This document shows, piece after piece, positions 7,962 to 23,503 of a stretch of 64,000 nt of DNA. Origin of the DNA: Corynebacterium hansenii (lineage in GTDB: Bacteria; Actinomycetota; Actinomycetes; Mycobacteriales; Mycobacteriaceae); contig NZ_CP047211.1 in NCBI RefSeq assembly GCF_030408795.1, positions 372,001 through 436,000 of the forward strand, read 5' to 3'. The notes under the pieces are model-generated. The model had not been told where the DNA came from and did not search any database. It saw only the letters and a program-made list of their open reading frames with translations. The position numbers and the translations under genes were made by a program. Positions within the stretch are counted from its first letter, which is position 1; each line of letters begins with the position of its first letter.

Positions 7962-8024
7962 TATACTCGCCGCAACGATGTTTCATCCCGCCACCGCACC
8001 AAGCGGTAGGCGGGATTATCTTTT
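7962..8024 (+). promoter_or_regulatory. promoter-like -10 followed by an intrinsic terminator between secE and nusG
   Basis: TATACT (7962-7967) is a good -10 with no clear -35. About 18 bp on, a stem ATCCCGCC/GGCGGGAT with an inner ACCGC/GCGGT (7985-8016) is followed by TTATCTTTT. The hairpin can end secE transcripts. If the -10 is active it would also sit in the nusG 5' leader and act as an attenuator. Confidence 0.65.
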
Positions 8025-8118
8025 GCAGTTCCCGCCGCGGAGCCCGGCTTCCCCGGCCGGCGGCGGGACATACGGACACGGCGCACACGCTGCGCACTGA
8101 CAGGAAGGGTCGCACCGA

Positions 8119-9087
8119 ATGAACGACGGTCAGAACATCTTCTCCGACGCCGAGGGGTCGACCGGGCCCATCGGCGACGCGATCATCGACGCCGCCAAGG
8201 AAGCCGCGGAGACCGACGTCGACGCCGGCGCCACCGCCGCCGCGGAAGGCGCGGGGCAGGACGCGGCCGAGGGCCTCGAGGGTGCGGGCGCCACGGACGA
8301 CGCCGCCGAGGCCGTCGCCGAAGGCGCCGAGGGCCAGGGCATCGAGAACGAGGCGGACCAGGCGGGTCAGTCCGGCCAGGCCGAGTCCGGCGAGGGTTCC
8401 GAGGCCGAGTCCGCCGAGGCCGAGGAGGTCGACCCCGAGGCCGAGTACCGCAAGCGCCTGCGCGAGTTCCAGCGCGAGCTCAAGCGCCGCAAGGGCGACT
8501 GGTACATCATCCAGTGCTACTCGGGCTACGAGAACAAGGTGAAGACCAACCTGGAGATGCGCGCCCAGACCCTCGGCGTCGAAGAGCAGATCCACGAGGT
8601 CATCGTCCCGATCGAGGAGGTGCAGGAGCGCAAGGACGGCAAGCTCAAGACCGTCAAGCGCAAGCTGCTCCCCGGCTACGTGCTGGTCCGCCTGTCCCTG
8701 GACGACCCGTCCTGGTCCGTCGTCCGCGACACCCCGGGCGTGACCTCCTTCGTCGGCTCCGAGGGGCACCCGACCCAGGTGAAGATCCGCGAGGTCGCCA
8801 AGTTCCTCATGCCCAAGGAGACCGTCACCGCCGACGCCGCCGAGGGCGACCGCCAGGGCGACGCCGAGCTGTCCGTCGCCTCCGCCCCGAAGGTCGAGGA
8901 CGAGAAGGTCGCCATCGACTACGAGGTCGGCGAGTCCGTCACCATCCTGTCCGGCCCGTTCGCGTCCGTCGCGGCGACGATCTCCGAGATCGACGCCGCC
9001 ACCGGCCGCATCAAGGCCCTGGTGTCCATCTTCGGTCGCGAGACCCCGGTCGAGCTCGGCCTGGACGAGGTCGAGAAGCTCACCTAG
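8119..9087 (+). CDS. nusG: transcription termination/antitermination factor NusG with an acidic N-terminal extension
   Basis: 322 residues, against roughly 180 for E. coli NusG. The NGN domain begins near residue 125 ([20 protein letters not shown]) with the conserved [10 protein letters not shown] and TPGVTSFVG strands; the KOW domain is at the C-terminus ([20 protein letters not shown]). The first about 115 residues are almost only Ala, Glu, Asp and Gly, an acidic disordered tail also seen in other actinobacterial NusG proteins. An acidic insert separates NGN and KOW ([11 protein letters not shown]). NusG binds RNA polymerase and links it to Rho or ribosomes. A ribosome site AGGAAGGG precedes the ATG. 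Confidence 0.95.
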   Translation: MNDGQNIFSDAEGSTGPIGDAIIDAAKEAAETDVDAGATAAAEGAGQDAAEGLEGAGATDDAAEAVAEGAEGQGIENEADQAGQSGQAESGEGSEAESAEAEEVDPEAEYRKRLREFQRELKRRKGDWYIIQCYSGYENKVKTNLEMRAQTLGVEEQIHEVIVPIEEVQERKDGKLKTVKRKLLPGYVLVRLSLDDPSWSVVRDTPGVTSFVGSEGHPTQVKIREVAKFLMPKETVTADAAEGDRQGDAELSVASAPKVEDEKVAIDYEVGESVTILSGPFASVAATISEIDAATGRIKALVSIFGRETPVELGLDEVEKLT

Positions 9088-9130
9088 CGCGGACTGGGCC
9101 GCCGCCCCGCCGTCGCACCCGACGGCGATT

Positions 9131-9196
9131 TTGGCGACGGGCCCGCTGCAGGTAACGTCATTCGTCGCGCGCCAACCGGCGCGCGACGAATTTTTT
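9131..9196 (+). promoter_or_regulatory. rplK promoter overlapping the nusG terminator
   Basis: TTGGCG (9131-9136) and TAACGT (9153-9158) are 16 bp apart, giving a likely start near 9165. A perfect 14-bp hairpin (9160-9173 with 9178-9191, loop AACC) with TTTTTT ends nusG transcription. The predicted start falls inside the left arm of the stem, so RNA from this promoter could not form the whole hairpin, while read-through RNA from nusG could. Confidence 0.75.
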
Positions 9197-9300
9197 CATC
9201 CCCGGTGGCTGGGCCGTGCGCGGCCGGCATCCGGACGGGTGCCGCCGCAGCCCCGGCATCATCGCGGCGGCGACCCCGGTAACAAGGAAGAAGGTCCCCG

Positions 9301-9738
9301 ATGCCCCCCAAGAAGAAGAAGATCCAGGCCGTCATCAAGCTGCAGATCCAGGCCGGCCAGGCCAACCCGGCGCCGCCGGTGGGCCCGGCCCTCGGCGCCC
9401 ACGGCGTCAACATCATGGAGTTCTGCAAGGCGTACAACGCCGCCACGGAGAACCAGCGCGGCAACGTCATCCCGGTCGAGATCAACGTCTACGAGGACCG
9501 CTCGTTCGACTTCACCCTGAAGACCCCGCCGGCCGCGAAGCTGCTGCTGAAGGCCGCCGGTCTGCAGAAGGGCTCCGGCGTCCCGCACACCGACAAGGTC
9601 GGCACCGTGACCATGGACCAGTGCCGCGAGATCGCCGAGCAGAAGAAGCCGGACCTCAACGCCAACGACATCGAGGCCGGCGCGAAGATCATCGCCGGCA
9701 CCGCCCGCTCCATGGGCATCGTCGTCGAGGGCAAGTAA
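9301..9738 (+). CDS. rplK: 50S ribosomal protein L11
   Basis: 145 residues, the normal length. The N-terminal domain shows [21 protein letters not shown] with the proline pair bound by thiopeptide antibiotics, and the C-terminal RNA-binding domain ends [14 protein letters not shown]11 sits at the GTPase-associated centre of 23S rRNA and is needed for RelA activation. Likely transcribed with rplA from the promoter at 9131-9158; rplA starts 96 bp later. Confidence 0.98.
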   Translation: MPPKKKKIQAVIKLQIQAGQANPAPPVGPALGAHGVNIMEFCKAYNAATENQRGNVIPVEINVYEDRSFDFTLKTPPAAKLLLKAAGLQKGSGVPHTDKVGTVTMDQCREIAEQKKPDLNANDIEAGAKIIAGTARSMGIVVEGK

Positions 9739-9834
9739 TTCCCCGCCGCCCCGCACCCCGGGGCGGCACCCCATGACCGTGGCAGGGCCCGCTTCGGCCC
9801 GCACCACCACTCCAACGAGAAGATTGGAACCACA

Positions 9835-10551
9835 ATGAGCAAGCAGTCCAAGGCCTACAAGGCCGCCGCCGAGAAGATCGACGAGGGCCGCATCTACGCC
9901 CCGATCGAGGCCACCAAGCTGGTCAAGGAGACCTCCTCGCAGAAGTACGACGCCTCCGTGGACGTCGCCATCCGCCTGGGCGTCGACCCGCGCAAGGCCG
10001 ACCAGCTGGTCCGCGGCACCGTCTCCCTGCCCAACGGCACGGGCAAGACCGTCCGCGTCGCCGTCTTCGCCGCCGGCGAGAACGCCACCAAGGCCGAGGA
10101 GGCCGGCGCCGACTTCGTGGGCACCGACGAGCTGATCGAGAAGATCCAGGGCGGCTGGACCGACTTCGACGTCGCCATCGCCACCCCGGACCAGATGGCC
10201 AAGGTCGGCCGCGTCGCGCGCGTCCTGGGCCCCCGCGGCCTGATGCCGAACCCGAAGACCGGCACCGTCACCACCGACGTGGCCAAGGCCATCACCGAGG
10301 TCAAGGGCGGCAAGATCTCCTTCCGCGTGGACAAGGCGTCCAACCTGCACGCGCTGATCGGCAGGGCCTCCTTCTCCGCCGAGCAGCTGGCCGAGAACTA
10401 CGGCGCGCTGATCGACGAGCTGCTGCGCCTGAAGCCGTCCGCGGCCAAGGGCAAGTACCTGAAGAAGATCACCCTGTCCTCCACCAACGGCCCGGGCATC
10501 CCGGTCGACACCACCGTGGTGAAGAACTACACGGGCGCCGAGGAGGCGTAA
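9835..10551 (+). CDS. rplA: 50S ribosomal protein L1
   Basis: 238 residues. Recognisable from [20 protein letters not shown] near the start, the central [18 protein letters not shown] signature, and the C-terminal [16 protein letters not shown]1 forms the mobile stalk at the E site and in many bacteria represses its own L11-L1 mRNA. It is followed by a strong terminator. Confidence 0.98.
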   Translation: MSKQSKAYKAAAEKIDEGRIYAPIEATKLVKETSSQKYDASVDVAIRLGVDPRKADQLVRGTVSLPNGTGKTVRVAVFAAGENATKAEEAGADFVGTDELIEKIQGGWTDFDVAIATPDQMAKVGRVARVLGPRGLMPNPKTGTVTTDVAKAITEVKGGKISFRVDKASNLHALIGRASFSAEQLAENYGALIDELLRLKPSAAKGKYLKKITLSSTNGPGIPVDTTVVKNYTGAEEA

Positions 10552-10587
10552 CCCCTCCCCGAAACCCCGCGGGGACACCCGCTTTCG

Positions 10588-10623
10588 ACCCGGCCCGCGC
10601 GTTTTCGCGCGGGCCGGGTTTTT
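10588..10623 (+). terminator. intrinsic terminator after rplA
   Basis: A perfect 14-bp stem ACCCGGCCCGCGCG / CGCGCGGGCCGGGT with a TTTT loop, followed by TTTTT. It closes the rplKA operon. Confidence 0.95.
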
Positions 10624-10669
10624 CGTCATTCCCGCCCCGCCGGTCGGCCCCGCCGTTATCGTCGTCCGC

Positions 10670-11452
10670 ATGTACTTCAGTTCCGGCCATCCCGGGGGCG
10701 ACCCCCGAGGGGATCGACGGGATCGCGGGGACCACGAGGCTTCCGCGCTCCGCGCGATCCTCCGCTTGGCGGAGCTCGACGACGGAACCGGCTACGTCCT
10801 CGGCGAGCTCGAGGCGACCTTGGCCGGGTTCGACGACGACGTCCGCGACCTGCCGACCGTGCGGGTCGCGGCGTTGCCGTTTCTGGCGGAGTTGCATCTT
10901 GGCCTGGGCGACGATGCCCGGGTGGCGGAGCTCCTGGAGGAGGCGGTCGAACGTGCGCGCGGCGGAGATGATGCCGCGCGCGTGGTGTCTCTGCGGATGC
11001 TGCGGGCGCTGTGCCGGATGGATGCGATCGAAATGAGAAGCGTCGTCAAGCGTCTCCTGGATCGCGCGGAAGGCGCGGACCCGGTGCTCGTCACCGCGCT
11101 GGAGCTGAGCCTGGGCGTGCTCGATGCCGTGGCGCCGGGCGCGCACCCGCTGGCGCTGCCCCGGCTGCCCGGGCGCTTCGCCGACGCCGTCTTCCTGGCG
11201 GGAGACCCCGAGCTGCTGTGCTTTTTCGCCGACGTCGAGGTCGCCATCGACGGCCGCGAGAACGACGACCTGCGCATCGCCGAGGAACTGGACCGGGAGA
11301 TCTGCGCCGAAGCCGCCGCGGCGGAGGCGGCCTCGGAGGAGGAGGAAGCCGCCGGCGAATCCGGCGGCGCGGGCGGAGCGGAACCCGGGTGCGGGGGACC
11401 GGGGCAGGCCACCCGGCCCGACGATTTTGGCGATTCCGCACCCGGCGTGTAA
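10670..11452 (+). CDS. hypothetical helical protein between rplA and rplJ
   Basis: 260 residues, not recognised as a known family. The central part is a string of amphipathic Leu/Ala helices (for example RAILRLAELDDGTGYVLGELEATL, here only described, and FLAELHLGLGDDARVAELL) that resembles TPR-type solenoids. The C-terminal 45 residues are an acidic, Ala/Glu/Gly-rich tail. No signal peptide or membrane segment. TATCGT lies 7 bp before the ATG, which suggests a leaderless transcript. The 3' end of the gene contains the L10 operon promoter. Codon usage looks like the neighbours. Function unknown; the frame could also be mis-started. Confidence 0.65.
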   Translation: MYFSSGHPGGDPRGDRRDRGDHEASALRAILRLAELDDGTGYVLGELEATLAGFDDDVRDLPTVRVAALPFLAELHLGLGDDARVAELLEEAVERARGGDDAARVVSLRMLRALCRMDAIEMRSVVKRLLDRAEGADPVLVTALELSLGVLDAVAPGAHPLALPRLPGRFADAVFLAGDPELLCFFADVEVAIDGRENDDLRIAEELDREICAEAAAAEAASEEEEAAGESGGAGGAEPGCGGPGQATRPDDFGDSAPGV

Positions 11453-11721
11453 CGTACCGCCATGAAGTTTGACCGGCTCCCCAGAGGAAGCCGGAGACTC
11501 AAGTTTCACCGAAGACCGCCGGTTTCCTGGCCCACCAGGATGAAGGTTCAGCGCAAACGCTGACGGCCCGCGCAGGATGACTTGGAGTCGTGAAGCCCGC
11601 GTCGGCCCCGTGCCGCCGCCTTCTTCGCGCCCCGGCCGTTTTGCGCCCGGGGCGTTCGTCGTTTCCGCCGTCCGTTCCGGCGTCTAACCCACGACATATC
11701 AGGAAGGAGGCGAGAGTACCC
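11427..11721 (+). promoter_or_regulatory. L10 operon promoter and L10 leader (rplJL autoregulation)
   Basis: TTGGCG (11427-11432) and TAACGT (11450-11455) are 17 bp apart, inside the end of the preceding gene. The following about 260-nt leader holds several paired segments (for example GCCGG near 11485 with CCGG near 11519, and GGCCCGCGCAGGATGA near 11562, the region that resembles the L10-L12-binding kink-turn of actinobacterial L10 leaders). Near 11635-11665 a CGCCCCGG/CCGGGGCG hairpin is followed by TTCGTCGTTT and may attenuate. L10-leader identity is inferred from position and motif. Confidence 0.65.
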
Positions 11722-12237
11722 ATGGCAGCAAACGCCGTTAAGCAGGCCGCCGTCGAGTCCATCAAGAAGGACGTCGACGAGTCGACCGCCATCGTTCTCA
11801 CCGAGTACCGTGGCATGTCCGTCGCGGAGATCACCGAGCTGCGTCGCGCCCTCGGCGCCGACGTGAAGTACTCCGTCGCCAAGAACACCATGATCAAGCT
11901 CGCCGCCGCCGAGGCGGGCGTCGAGGGTCTTGACGAGCACCTCACCGGACCGACCGCCGTCGCCTTCATCAAGGGCGAGGCCGTCGATGCGGCCAAGGCG
12001 ATCAAGAAGTTCGCCGAGGAGAACAAGAACCTCGTGATCAAGGGCGGCTACATGGATGGCGCGGCTATGGACGCCACGCAGTTCCAGGCCCTCGCGGACA
12101 TGGACAACCGCGAGACCACGCTGGCCAAGCTGGCCGGTGCCTTCAATGGCGTTCTGGCGAACGTCGCCGGCCTGCTCGATGCCCCCACCTCCTCGGTCGC
12201 CCGCCTCGCCGCGGCGCTCGAGGAGAAGAAGCAGTAG
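11722..12237 (+). CDS. rplJ: 50S ribosomal protein L10
   Basis: 171 residues. Typical features are VLTEYRGMSVAEITELRRAL, KYSVAKNTMIKLAA and GPTAVAFIKGE, and a C-terminal helix that holds the L7/L12 dimers. The start ATG at 11722 has the strong ribosome site GGAAGGAGG. L10 with L7/L12 normally represses its own leader. rplL follows after 90 bp. Confidence 0.98.
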   Translation: MAANAVKQAAVESIKKDVDESTAIVLTEYRGMSVAEITELRRALGADVKYSVAKNTMIKLAAAEAGVEGLDEHLTGPTAVAFIKGEAVDAAKAIKKFAEENKNLVIKGGYMDGAAMDATQFQALADMDNRETTLAKLAGAFNGVLANVAGLLDAPTSSVARLAAALEEKKQ

Positions 12238-12327
12238 AGCACCGGCTCCACACACCCCGTACCGCGGGCCGCGCGCCGGCCCGCACCCCGCGGTTCACGC
12301 CGCACATGACTTCACAGGAGAAACATC

Positions 12328-12714
12328 ATGGCCAAGTACACCACCGAGGAGCTGCTCGAGGCGTTCAAGGAGATGACCCTCGTTGAGCTGACCGAGTTCA
12401 AGAAGGCGTTCGAGGACGAGTTCGACGTCACCGCCGCCGCCCCGGTCGCCGTCGCCGCCGCCGGCGCCGACGCCGGTGCCGCCGGTGCCGCCGAGGAGAA
12501 GGACGAGTTCGACGTCGTGCTCGAGGACGCCGGCGCCAAGAAGATCGGCGTCATCAAGGCCGTTCGCGAGCTCGTCTCCGGCCTGGGCCTGAAGGAGGCC
12601 AAGGAGCTCGTCGAGGGTGCCCCGAAGGCCATCCTCGAGGGCGCCAACAAGGACGACGCCGAGGCCGCCAAGGCCAAGCTCGAGGAGGCCGGCGCCAAGG
12701 TTTCCCTGAAGTAA
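12328..12714 (+). CDS. rplL: 50S ribosomal protein L7/L12
   Basis: 128 residues. The N-terminal dimerisation helices ([20 protein letters not shown]) are followed by an Ala-rich hinge and the C-terminal domain with [20 protein letters not shown] and the conserved KxGxxxE factor-binding face. It recruits translational GTPases, including the EF-G and EF-Tu encoded further on. Ends with a GC-rich hairpin. Confidence 0.98.
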   Translation: MAKYTTEELLEAFKEMTLVELTEFKKAFEDEFDVTAAAPVAVAAAGADAGAAGAAEEKDEFDVVLEDAGAKKIGVIKAVRELVSGLGLKEAKELVEGAPKAILEGANKDDAEAAKAKLEEAGAKVSLK

Positions 12715-12751
12715 GGGACCTGCGCCGCGGCATCCCCGCGCCAGCTTTTTC

Positions 12752-12802
12752 ACCGGGCCCCGCCCGCATGCCATCCGCATGCCGGCGGGGCCCGGTTCAT
12801 TT
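12752..12802 (+). terminator. probable terminator after rplL
   Basis: A perfect 13-bp stem ACCGGGCCCCGCC (12752-12764) / GGCGGGGCCCGGT (12784-12796), with a 19-nt loop that contains GCATGCC twice, followed by TTCATTT. The U-run is weak. Confidence 0.7.
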
Positions 12803-12853
12803 GCATCGGCCATAAATGCGGTGGGGAAGTGGCGGCTGAGTAGGATGGTGCGC

Positions 12854-13906
12854 ATGCTTCCCCGTTCGCGCATCATCGCCGTCCTGATCATCGGGCTCGG
12901 CGCGGCGATGATCGCCGCCGGCGCTTTCCTGCCCCGGCTGGTGTCCGATGACCCGAAGATCCCGCTGGACCTGCCCGATACGACGTACGCGCTGCGGGCG
13001 GAAAACGGCGTGTCCACGAAATTGCTTCCCGACGGATCGAGGGAAGACGCCTTCGGCCCGATCCGGCGGCAGTTCCACGGGCAGCTGATCCCGCCGGCGG
13101 ACGAGAAGAAGGTGTCCGTGCGACTGGGCACGTCGACGACGCGCGAGCTGCCCCCGGAGGTCATGGGCACCGACCCGATCCTGGAGCTCGTCGACGCCGC
13201 CGTGTGGACGTTCACGGTCGATCGCCTCAGCGGCCAGTTCCTCGCCCCCGCGATGCTCACCGACCAGATGGCCGGCGTGCCGCTCCAGGTGCCCGTCGAC
13301 GGCTACTGGGTGAAGTTCCCCGCCGGCGCGGGGAAGGAAACCTACCCCGTGTTCGACGACTTCCTGCGCCGCACCGTGCCCGCCGAGTTCGCGGGCACCG
13401 AGGAGATCGGCGGCAACGAGGTCCTGCGCTACCGGCAGACGATCGCGCCGACGAACCTGGCCACCCTGTACCGGTCGAACCTGTCGCAGATCAACGTCGA
13501 CGACAAGACGGGCTTCCTCATGTACCAGGGCACCCGCGAATGGCTGGTCGAGCCCGAGAGCGGCATGGTCGTCGACATCAACGAGGACCTGGATCTGCGG
13601 TGGGAGACCCGCGAGGGGGAGCGGCTGCGCACGCTGCTGCGCTTCACCGGCGGCATCGACGATCAGGCGTCGGCGAAGCTGCTGCAGCAGGCACTCGAAG
13701 TCGCGGACACGGCGCCGGTGCGGGCGTGGTCGATTGCGCTTCTGACGATCGGTGCTATCTTGGCGTTCGGCGGAGTCGTCGGCGCCCTGCGCCCCGAAGG
13801 CCACGACCGCTCAGGCGGCCGGGAACGGCCCCGCGGCCCACAACGCGAGAACGCCCGTGCACGAAAGCGGGGCACGAGCGCCGGCAATCCAGCGCGCCGG
13901 CCCTGA
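12854..13906 (+). CDS. DUF3068 (PorA-type) membrane protein
   Basis: About 350 residues: a membrane segment near residues 8-28, a long extracytoplasmic beta-rich domain (FTVDRLSGQF, NEVLRYRQTI, DDKTGFLMYQG, EPESGMVVDINED), and a second membrane segment near 290-312, then a basic Arg-rich cytoplasmic tail. This two-segment layout is that of the DUF3068/porin PorA family, found mainly in mycolic-acid bacteria. The function is not established; an envelope role is inferred. TAGGAT lies 7 bp before the chosen ATG, so the mRNA may be leaderless; an ATG three codons earlier (12845) would overlap that box. Confidence 0.8.
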   Translation: MLPRSRIIAVLIIGLGAAMIAAGAFLPRLVSDDPKIPLDLPDTTYALRAENGVSTKLLPDGSREDAFGPIRRQFHGQLIPPADEKKVSVRLGTSTTRELPPEVMGTDPILELVDAAVWTFTVDRLSGQFLAPAMLTDQMAGVPLQVPVDGYWVKFPAGAGKETYPVFDDFLRRTVPAEFAGTEEIGGNEVLRYRQTIAPTNLATLYRSNLSQINVDDKTGFLMYQGTREWLVEPESGMVVDINEDLDLRWETREGERLRTLLRFTGGIDDQASAKLLQQALEVADTAPVRAWSIALLTIGAILAFGGVVGALRPEGHDRSGGRERPRGPQRENARARKRGTSAGNPARRP

Positions 13907-13996
13907 CCCCGACCGGCCCGGCACTCCCGCAACATCCTTCCCGGCAACCCGGGGTGCATGCCCCGTACACCCGCCGGACACGCGCGCGCAATATCC

Positions 13997-14062
13997 GGTG
14001 GACTTGCGGCCGACGATGGTATAGGCTGAGTCGTTGCGCTGGAATTAGGTGTGTCGTAGTGT
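13997..14062 (+). promoter_or_regulatory. two predicted promoters of rpoBC
   Basis: P1: an extended -10 TGGTATAGG (TATAGG 14020-14025) with a weak GGTGGA 17 bp upstream. P2: TTGCGC (14034-14039), 17-bp spacer, TAGTGT (14057-14062). The 348-bp gap before rpoB then gives a leader of about 190 nt in which a copy of the 11-bp repeat lies at 14096-14106 (minus orientation). No gene is seen in the gap. Confidence 0.6.
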
Positions 14063-14254
14063 CCCCACTTGACGCGCCATCCGGGACTTCGGGGGCGTCG
14101 CAAAGCCTGTGAACTGGTACTTTGCATCCTTCCCCGATTCTCGGACGGCATCGTCGTCGAGGCTCTGCCCGCTACCGTGTGATTCCTGCAAACCAAACGC
14201 TTAAAACCAAGCGGAAGGGCGCGCCACCGGTTGCCGGCGCCCCACCCGCGTGAG

Positions 14255-17743
<3,489 letters not shown>

Positions 17744-17854
17744 CCGCGGTGCCGGCGCGGGCGCCATGCTCACGCGAAACAACCCAATTCAAGTACGCAC
17801 ATTCACAGCACGCACGAAAACCCCGTGAACACTGCCGGGGGAAAGGGACAACAG

Positions 17855-21820
<3,966 letters not shown>

Positions 21821-21843
21821 GGCGATCCCGCTTCACGACGACC

Positions 21844-21886
21844 ACCGCCCCTCCCCATGGCGCACAGCCGGGGGAGGGGCGGTTTT
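21844..21886 (+). terminator. intrinsic terminator after rpoC
   Basis: A 13-bp stem ACCGCCCCTCCCC / GGGGAGGGGCGGT (21844-21856 and 21871-21883) with a 14-nt loop, followed by TTTT. Confidence 0.9.
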
Positions 21887-21908
21887 CGTCGTCAAGCGGA
21901 CGCGGGCG

Positions 21909-22670
21909 TCACTCGAGCTCGAGCGGACCGTTGCGGGGGACGCGGTGCACGTCGACGCCGCCCATGAGGGCCAGGCCGGTCACGCGGACGCGGGGTGCGT
22001 CGGGCGGTAGGTCGTGGCCGGCGATGACGACGTCGCGGGACGTCGAGGATCCGAAGCCGCCCATCAGGCCGGTGCCCTGGACAGTCAGGCGCACGTCCTC
22101 GGGGACGTAGATGTCGATGCCGCCCATGATGGCGACGGCGATGATCTCGGTCTCGTCGGATTCCAGGCGCGCGTGGCGCAGGTCGATGTCGATGCCGCCC
22201 ATCACGGCCACGGAGTAGTGCGTGGGCGGGCAGATCCAGTCGCCGTTGCGGTCGGCGCCGAACATGACGGCCGCGCTGATGGCGGAGCCGCCCTTTTCGC
22301 CGGTCACGTGGGCCTTGGCGACCGCGGCGAGATCGCGGGATGACGGGGCCCCAGCGACGTCGCCGGTGTGGCGCTGCGCGGGGGCCCCGGGGGCGCGGTA
22401 GGGCTCGACGGCGCCCGCGGGACGGCCGTCGATCACCGTCCAGGGATCGGGGATGAGGTCGGCGAGCGGGCCCGCGAGATCCTCGCGGGTGCGGGCGGCC
22501 CACGCGCGGTTGGTGCGCTCGTCGAATTCGGTCAGGTCGATCTGGCCGCGGCCGAGGGCGTCGGAAAGCTCATCCGCGACTCGGCGGCGTTCGTCGTCGG
22601 TGGCCCGCAGATTCCGCGGGCCACCGCCGTCGGGCGTCCCGTCGGGGCCGTGGCCGGGGTTGGCGTCCAT
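21909..22670 (-). CDS. DUF1707 protein with a LiaF-like C-terminal domain
   Basis: 253 residues. Residues about 22-70 (RATDDERRRVADELSDALGRG with GQIDLTEFDERT) are a DUF1707 domain. The C-terminal half has three repeats of a VMGGIDI-like beta motif (SVAVMGGIDIDL, AVAIMGGIDIYV, GLALMGGVDVHR), as in the cell-wall-stress domain of LiaF/VraT-type proteins. There is no membrane segment. The gene is convergent with rpoC. TAAGCT lies 6 bp before the ATG, so the mRNA is probably leaderless. A role in envelope-stress sensing is inferred from the family. Confidence 0.8.
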   Translation of the reverse strand: MDANPGHGPDGTPDGGGPRNLRATDDERRRVADELSDALGRGQIDLTEFDERTNRAWAARTREDLAGPLADLIPDPWTVIDGRPAGAVEPYRAPGAPAQRHTGDVAGAPSSRDLAAVAKAHVTGEKGGSAISAAVMFGADRNGDWICPPTHYSVAVMGGIDIDLRHARLESDETEIIAVAIMGGIDIYVPEDVRLTVQGTGLMGGFGSSTSRDVVIAGHDLPPDAPRVRVTGLALMGGVDVHRVPRNGPLELE

Positions 22671-22915
22671 GCCCCAAGCTTAGGCGCGCCGGGGAGTGGG
22701 GGGAGGGGAAGCCGGGGCCGGGCGGAGGGGTTGTCCCGCGTCGGAGGGGTGATCACCCGCATGGGTCGAGTGGCGCCGACGGTGCGGTCGGGCGGCTGAT
22801 TTGAGTGGCGCCGCGAGGAGGGGTTGTCCCGCGTCGGCGGTGAGGCCGCGCAGCTGGGCTGAGCTGCGTCGGCGGTTGCGTCGGGCGGCGGGGTTGGGCC
22901 GCCCGGACGGTGCGG

Positions 22916-23116
22916 TCAGGCGGCGCGCAGTGCGGGCTGACCGGAGAACTCGGCGCGCAGGACGCGTCCGAACTCGAGCCAGGAGCTCTTCGTCCGCGAC
23001 CAATCGTCGGGGAGCACCTGGAGCTGGGCGACGAAAAGCGCGTGGCGCTGGTCGTCGTTGAGGCCGGTCGGCGCAGCGCCAGACGGCTCGGAATGGTTGT
23101 TGATCTCATCGAACAT
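22916..23116 (-). CDS. small hypothetical protein, paralogue of the 23504-23779 product
   Basis: 66 residues from the ATG at 23116, which has AGGTGA as ribosome site; a GTG three codons earlier is less likely. The sequence shares with the product of 23504-23779 the pattern RHxxxxxQLQxLPDDxSxxxxSWxxxxRxLR (here RHALFVAQLQVLPDD and SSWLEFGRVLR). It is all-helical by eye, without cysteines or membrane segments. Pho-box-like direct repeats lie about 100 bp upstream. No known family recognised. Confidence 0.6.
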   Translation of the reverse strand: MFDEINNHSEPSGAAPTGLNDDQRHALFVAQLQVLPDDWSRTKSSWLEFGRVLRAEFSGQPALRAA

Positions 23117-23217
23117 GGCGTTCACCTACTTGGCTCAGTCGGGCATGCGGGAAGTGCATGCGTTGTAATTTGCGCCCGGTTATCCGGGTTAGGCGACGAA
23201 GTTACACGTGTTTCGAG

Positions 23218-23245
23218 GTGAACGCAAAGTTAACGAAAAGTGAAC
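23218..23245 (-). promoter_or_regulatory. three 11-bp-spaced direct repeats (Pho-box-like)
   Basis: On the plus strand GTGAAC (23218-23223), GTTAAC (23229-23234) and GTGAAC (23240-23245) repeat with an exact 11-bp period; on the minus strand these read GTTCAC units, as in the GTTCACC repeats of actinobacterial PHO boxes bound by PhoP/PhoR-type response regulators. The site is upstream of the small gene ending at 22916. A second such site precedes the Na/phosphate symporter gene. Confidence 0.5.
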
Positions 23246-23308
23246 GCCCACCCCCGGGGTGCGTGTGGCGGTCGGGAAGGGGGAGGTGGCCGTCCCATCC
23301 CCGCCGCC

Positions 23309-23372
23309 AACCCACCCCGAATGCGCAGACCCACCCGCTGCAACAGGTGGGTCTGCGCATTCGGGGTGGGTT
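23309..23372. repeat. 27-bp perfect inverted repeat, copy 1 of a hairpin family
   Basis: Arms 23309-23335 and 23346-23372 are perfectly complementary over 27 bp with the loop CGCTGCAACA. The arm begins AACCCACCCCGAATGCGC. A second copy with the same frame but compensating arm changes is at 48724-48787. It lies between two leftward small genes. There is no T-run. A partial third arm (GCGGGGTGGGTTTGCCGGTG) follows at about 23391. Confidence 0.9.
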
Positions 23373-23432
23373 AGCCGGCTTGGGACGTTGCGCGGGGTGG
23401 GTTTGCCGGTGGGAGCGCTGCGGCGGACATGG

Positions 23433-23470
23433 AAAAGCCCCGGCGGGTGGCTTTCGCAACCTGCCGGGGC
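23433..23470 (-). terminator. terminator of the 23504-23779 gene (minus strand)
   Basis: Read on the minus strand: GCCCCGGCAGG, a 12-nt loop, CCCGCCGGGGC, then TTTTCC. It ends the leftward transcript from the symporter side. With the Pho-box-like repeats and the long hairpin it fills the 387-bp gap between the two small genes. Confidence 0.75.
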
Positions 23471-23503
23471 ACAGCGGCCTTCGCAGCTACCGGGGCCGGG
23501 CGG

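Noticed and set aside
23309..23372. Long hairpin as an insertion-sequence end or CRISPR unit
   Set aside because: Only one inverted unit, no transposase next to it and no spacer array; a hairpin element fits better.
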